From: an uncultured Bacteroidales bacterium
GTDB taxonomy: Bacteria; Bacteroidota; Bacteroidia; Bacteroidales; Paludibacteraceae
Assembly (NCBI GenBank): GCA_937907165.1
Contig: CALCUH010000095.1
Coordinates: 1 to 8,741, forward strand
Direction of reading: 5' to 3'
DNA: 8,741 nt
Shown: piece by piece, positions 5,601-8,741 of the stretch
Layout: each line of letters opens with the position of its first letter
Position numbering within the stretch: the first letter of the stretch is position 1
Program-made: the position numbers and the translations under genes
Notes under the pieces: model-generated
What the model saw: only the letters and a program-made list of their open reading frames with translations
Databases searched by the model: none
Told to the model about the DNA's origin: nothing

Positions 5601-6548
5601 ATGGCAAAACAAGTAGTAGCGATAACAGGAGCCGCCGGCAATTTGGGCGGTTTGCTTGCGGAAGGACTCCTTAGCGAAGAGGTCGATTTGCATCTTTTGT
5701 GGCATAAGAAACCCTTGTCCGAAGTGTTTCTACATGATGCCAAAGTAAAACCGTTCCAGGTAGATTTGGGTGATGCGGATTCCTTGAGGGTATCGCTGAC
5801 GGGTGTTGATACTATAGTTCATTTCGCCGGAATTTTGTTTAAGGGAAATCCAGAGAAGTTTCTTCCCACCACCAATACATCCTATTTTTCTAATTTACTC
5901 CGTGTGGCAAAGCAGACGGGTGTGAAAAAGGTCATTCTGATTAGTTTTCCTCATGTTGAGGGCGAGACTACGCCTGAACATCCCGCTACGGGAAGGTTGG
6001 ATGGCACGCCTAATTCCGTCCATGCGCAAACCCGATTGGAGGAAGAAAAACTTTTATTGGCGGAAGATGCTTTCGAAAAGGTGGTTTTGCGTTGCGGAAT
6101 GGTCTACGGTAAAGGTGTTTTGATGATAGACGCTGCCCATTGGTTCTCGCGCCATTGGTTGTTAGGTATATGGAAAGAACCTAATTGTATACACTTGATT
6201 TCCAAGGATGATTATGTCGCCGCTACCAAGGCTGCGATTTTTTCGCCAACAGCGTCGGGTATCTACCACATCGGTGATGATGGTGTGCAGACGCTCAAGG
6301 AGTTCTTGGACGAAGCGACGAAAGAATGGGGAACACGTCGCCCATGGGTGATGCCTCTTTGGATGATCCGTACCGCCGCTTGGGTTTTCGAAACCGTTTC
6401 CAAGCTGACAGGCTGCCGTGCGCCTTTGACGCAGGATTTCATCACCATCGGAAGAGTATCCTATTATGGAGATACGTCGCGTATGAAAAGTGAACTCCTT
6501 CCTATGCTGAAATATCCTACTTTTCGAGAAGGAATACATACTTTGTAA
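5601..6548 (+). CDS. NAD-dependent epimerase/dehydratase-like protein (atypical extended SDR)
   Basis: The 315-aa protein has an N-terminal Rossmann fold with TGAAGNLG (9-16), the GxxGxxG dinucleotide motif of extended short-chain dehydrogenases, VDLGD (54-58) and DTIVHFAG (70-77). The catalytic YxxxK seems to be lost: the aligned position reads HAQTR (H141, R145). It may bind NAD(P) without normal dehydrogenase/epimerase chemistry, or use other residues. The C-terminal part (about 200-315) contains a KDDYVAAT segment and GIYHIGDD, typical of the family's substrate-binding lobe. A 25-bp gap without promoter or terminator suggests co-transcription with the phosphoesterase. The substrate is not predictable. 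Confidence 0.85.
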   Translation: MAKQVVAITGAAGNLGGLLAEGLLSEEVDLHLLWHKKPLSEVFLHDAKVKPFQVDLGDADSLRVSLTGVDTIVHFAGILFKGNPEKFLPTTNTSYFSNLLRVAKQTGVKKVILISFPHVEGETTPEHPATGRLDGTPNSVHAQTRLEEEKLLLAEDAFEKVVLRCGMVYGKGVLMIDAAHWFSRHWLLGIWKEPNCIHLISKDDYVAATKAAIFSPTASGIYHIGDDGVQTLKEFLDEATKEWGTRRPWVMPLWMIRTAAWVFETVSKLTGCRAPLTQDFITIGRVSYYGDTSRMKSELLPMLKYPTFREGIHTL

Positions 6549-6650
6549 ATCGCTGAAAATGAATTGTTTTGAAACTGTATGTATGAAAAGTTCTATGGGA
6601 TTTGTCTTGAATAGTGATAATATAAAGGTCCGTCTATCGCAATTTTTGCT

Positions 6651-6658
6651 TAAATTCG
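6651..6658 (+). promoter_or_regulatory. Candidate -7 box for trkA
   Basis: TAAATTCG, the same octamer as in the phosphoesterase promoter, lies 20 bp before the trkA ATG in a 130-bp gap. No TTTG is found 19-21 bp upstream, so support is partial. No terminator is visible between 6549 and 6678, so read-through from the SDR-like gene also remains possible. Confidence 0.35.
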
Positions 6659-6678
6659 CGGATTTCGATGTATAAAAT

Positions 6679-8010
6679 ATGAAGATTATTATCGCAGGAG
6701 CGGGTGAAGTTGGCACGCATTTGGCCAAGATGTTGTCGAGGGAGAATCATGACATTATCCTTCTCGACGACAATGAGGAGAAATTGCAGAAAATGGAGGC
6801 TAATTATGATTTGATGACGGTGACGGGATGTACGACGTCTATCAGTGACTTGCAGGAAGCGAATGTCTCTGCCGCTGATTTGTTCATCGGTGTAACGCCT
6901 TACGAGAGCCAAAACATCACCTCATGCATATTAGCGCATAATATGGGTGCGAAGAAGACCGTCGCCCGTATCAACAACTATGAATACCTAACGCCTGAGA
7001 ACCAGAACCGTTTTAAGGAGTTGGGTATTGATTCCCTGATTTACCCGGAAGTGTTGGCCGCTCGTGAAATTGTCAATTCCCTTCGTATGAATTGGGTGAG
7101 GCAGTGGATGGAGTTCAGCGACGGCGAATTGACCTTGATTGGTATGAAAGTCCGTAGCAACGCTCCTATCATCAACCAGCAGCTGAAGGATTTGAAGCAT
7201 AGTGAATCATATCGTATCGTTGCGATTCGTCGTGACCTCGCCACCATCATCCCGAAAGGAGATGATGAAATTAAGGCGAACGATATAGTTTATTTCATTA
7301 CCACCCGTAACTCTATCGCTGATGTTCGCGAACAGGCTGGTAAGGAGGTGATCCAAGTGCGCGATTTGATGATTATGGGCGGTGGAAACATTACGGAGAA
7401 CACGGTTCAGAGTCTTCCGCACGACATTAACGTGAAGGTTTTGGAGAAGGATAAGAGCAAGATTTTGAAACTTGCCGATAAGATGGATAATGCCTTGGTA
7501 ATTTTGGGCGACGCCACGAATCTGGAACTTTTGCGTGAGGAGGGAATCGAAAACGTGGATGCTTTCGTTGCGTTGACTGATAATTCGGAAGCTAATATTT
7601 TGGCTTGTATCTCAGCCAAAAGGTTCGGTTTGAGGAAGACCATTTCCGAAGTGGAGAACATCGACTACATTCCTTTGGCCGAAAATTTGGATATCGGTAC
7701 GGTCATCAATAAAAAATTGATCGCTGCAAGTTACATCTACCAATATACGTTGGATGCGGATGTGCGCAATGTGAAGGGGTTGACTCATGTGGACGCCCAA
7801 GTGGTGGAACTGACGCCTAAGGAGAACGCTTACATCACTAAGACGGAGATTAAGAACTTGAAATTGCCGCGTGATATTTTTATCGGTGGCGTCATCCGTC
7901 ATGGGAAAGGTTTCATCGCTAATGGTAACACTCAGATCCAACATGGCGACGACGTCATCGTCTTCTGTCTTTCTACCAGCATCCAGAATTTGGATAAATT
8001 ATTTAATTGA
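6679..8010 (+). CDS. trkA: Trk system K+ uptake regulatory subunit TrkA
   Basis: The 443-aa peripheral membrane protein gates the TrkH/TrkG potassium channel in response to bound nucleotides. It has the standard double RCK layout: RCK_N 1 (1-120) with GAGEVG (7-12) and acidic D30/D31 for NAD binding; RCK_C 1 (about 145-218); RCK_N 2 (about 230-350) with GGGNITE (234-240), E256 and GDAT (277-280); RCK_C 2 (about 365-443). In the second site the third glycine of GxGxxG is replaced (GGGNIT), so the two sites may bind nucleotide differently. Length is near the usual 450-460 aa. No trkH is in the window. Its TGA overlaps the next ATG by one base. Confidence 0.95.
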   Translation: MKIIIAGAGEVGTHLAKMLSRENHDIILLDDNEEKLQKMEANYDLMTVTGCTTSISDLQEANVSAADLFIGVTPYESQNITSCILAHNMGAKKTVARINNYEYLTPENQNRFKELGIDSLIYPEVLAAREIVNSLRMNWVRQWMEFSDGELTLIGMKVRSNAPIINQQLKDLKHSESYRIVAIRRDLATIIPKGDDEIKANDIVYFITTRNSIADVREQAGKEVIQVRDLMIMGGGNITENTVQSLPHDINVKVLEKDKSKILKLADKMDNALVILGDATNLELLREEGIENVDAFVALTDNSEANILACISAKRFGLRKTISEVENIDYIPLAENLDIGTVINKKLIAASYIYQYTLDADVRNVKGLTHVDAQVVELTPKENAYITKTEIKNLKLPRDIFIGGVIRHGKGFIANGNTQIQHGDDVIVFCLSTSIQNLDKLFN

Positions 8011-8741
8011 TGGTTATGAGAGGAAAAATATTGTTCATATTGACGGTCATCACGACCTCTCTTTTTTCTTCGTGCGACTCATCTGTGTCTAATAATGCGC
8101 AGGTAGTTCCTCAGGATTCCACCTTTACCGACTCGTTGGCTTTACCTCCCGTCGTGAAAGATGATTCTTTGTTTGGCGTGAAGTTCGATTCCACGTTACA
8201 GACGCACATCATGGAGGTATTCCCGAAGAATAAGACATTGAGCGATATTTTGACCCATTATGGTATAAGCAATGCGACCGTGAACCAATTGGCTTGTCGC
8301 TCCAAGGAAATTTTTGACGTTAGGAAATTCCGTCAAGGCAATCGTTTCCATGTATTGCAGACCAAAGATTCTTTGCCTATCACGACCCATTTCATCTACG
8401 AAGTGAACCAAGCTGATTATGTGGTTTACGCTTTTCTCGAGGATTCTGTCGCTGTTTCGATGGGACACAAAGATTTGCAGCGCAAGGAACGTTTGGTGAC
8501 GGGCACGATTGAGACCTCCTTGTGGAATGCGGTGGTCGGTCAGGGCATACCTTTCGCACTCGCGCTCGAATTGTCCAATATCTATGCTTGGAACATAGAC
8601 TTTTTCGGATTGCAGAAGGGCGATCAGTTTACGGTGAAGTATGATGAGATTTGGTGTGACTCTACGTTTGTTAGGGTAGATACGATTTATGCGGCCCGTT
8701 TCCGTCATTGCGGTGCGGATTTTTACGCCTTCCCATTCACT
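8010..8741 (+). CDS. Lipoprotein, M23/MepM-type peptidoglycan endopeptidase (3' truncated)
   Basis: The reading frame is open from ATG at 8010 (overlapping the trkA stop as TGATG) to the window end, 244 codons. A lipoprotein signal ends in LFSSC (lipid cysteine C22), placing it on the outer membrane. After a low-complexity linker, residues 66-118 (EVFPKNKTLSDIL to RQGNRFHVL) form a LysM/OapA-like domain. Residues 165-215 (GTIETSLWNAV, YAWNIDFFGLQKGDQFTVKYDE) match the second N-terminal domain of MepM/YebA-type M23 endopeptidases, which cut cross-links in murein. The M23 metal motifs (HxxxD, HxH) should lie beyond the window and cannot be checked. A second ATG at 8016 is possible. Overlap with trkA suggests translational coupling. 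Confidence 0.85.
   Translation, partial: MVMRGKILFILTVITTSLFSSCDSSVSNNAQVVPQDSTFTDSLALPPVVKDDSLFGVKFDSTLQTHIMEVFPKNKTLSDILTHYGISNATVNQLACRSKEIFDVRKFRQGNRFHVLQTKDSLPITTHFIYEVNQADYVVYAFLEDSVAVSMGHKDLQRKERLVTGTIETSLWNAVVGQGIPFALALELSNIYAWNIDFFGLQKGDQFTVKYDEIWCDSTFVRVDTIYAARFRHCGADFYAFPFT

Noticed and set aside
6162..6728. 188-aa - strand ORF
   Set aside because: It is antisense to the well-supported SDR-like gene and the start of trkA; the sequence looks like a shadow frame with no family motif.
8196..8708. 170-aa - strand ORF
   Set aside because: It is antisense to the M23-type lipoprotein gene, whose frame shows clear domain matches and a lipobox.

Overview
The window reads as chromosomal DNA of a member of the Bacteroidota, probably Bacteroidales. 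Two signs support this: a large secreted protein ending in a type IX secretion (T9SS) type A sorting domain, and several matches to the Bacteroidota promoter consensus (-33 TTTG, about 20 bp, -7 TAnnTTTG). Start codons mostly follow AT-rich leaders without a clear Shine-Dalgarno. A T9SS cargo argues against a typical gut Bacteroides and fits lineages such as Prevotella-, Porphyromonas- or Paludibacter-like Bacteroidales. The species cannot be named from this window.

Layout. Bases 1-135 are the 3' end of a gene, closed by a strong intrinsic terminator (160-188). A 405-bp AT-rich gap follows, with a -7 box, hairpins and a 15-bp tandem repeat carrying in-frame ATG-GTA-TAA mini-ORFs. It leads to a 988-aa secreted multidomain CotH-kinase protein (594-3560). 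Bases 3561-4344 hold no convincing protein gene but are crowded with inverted repeats. Two candidate structured RNAs can be drawn there: one on the + strand just after the CotH gene (about 3612-3800) and one on the - strand (about 4190 down to 4007), the latter with a promoter-like and a terminator-like sequence.

From 4345 on, base composition becomes clearly more GC-rich and the genes look like core housekeeping genes. yjbQ lies on the - strand with a textbook promoter. Divergent from it runs a + strand series: an MPPED-like metallophosphoesterase, an atypical extended-SDR/NAD-epimerase-like protein 25 bp later, TrkA, and a lipoprotein of the MepM/M23 peptidoglycan-endopeptidase type whose start overlaps the trkA stop (TGATG). 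That last gene runs off the window before its catalytic domain.

How they work together. The first half is an accessory cell-surface locus: one large exported putative kinase with adhesion-type domains, followed by an unusual structured intergenic region. The second half is a divergent housekeeping cluster (phosphoesterase, dehydrogenase-like protein, K+ uptake regulation, wall hydrolysis). The only possible new element I can point to is the structured non-coding block at 3598-4232. It is a prediction from base pairing and promoter matches seen by eye, not a recognised family.
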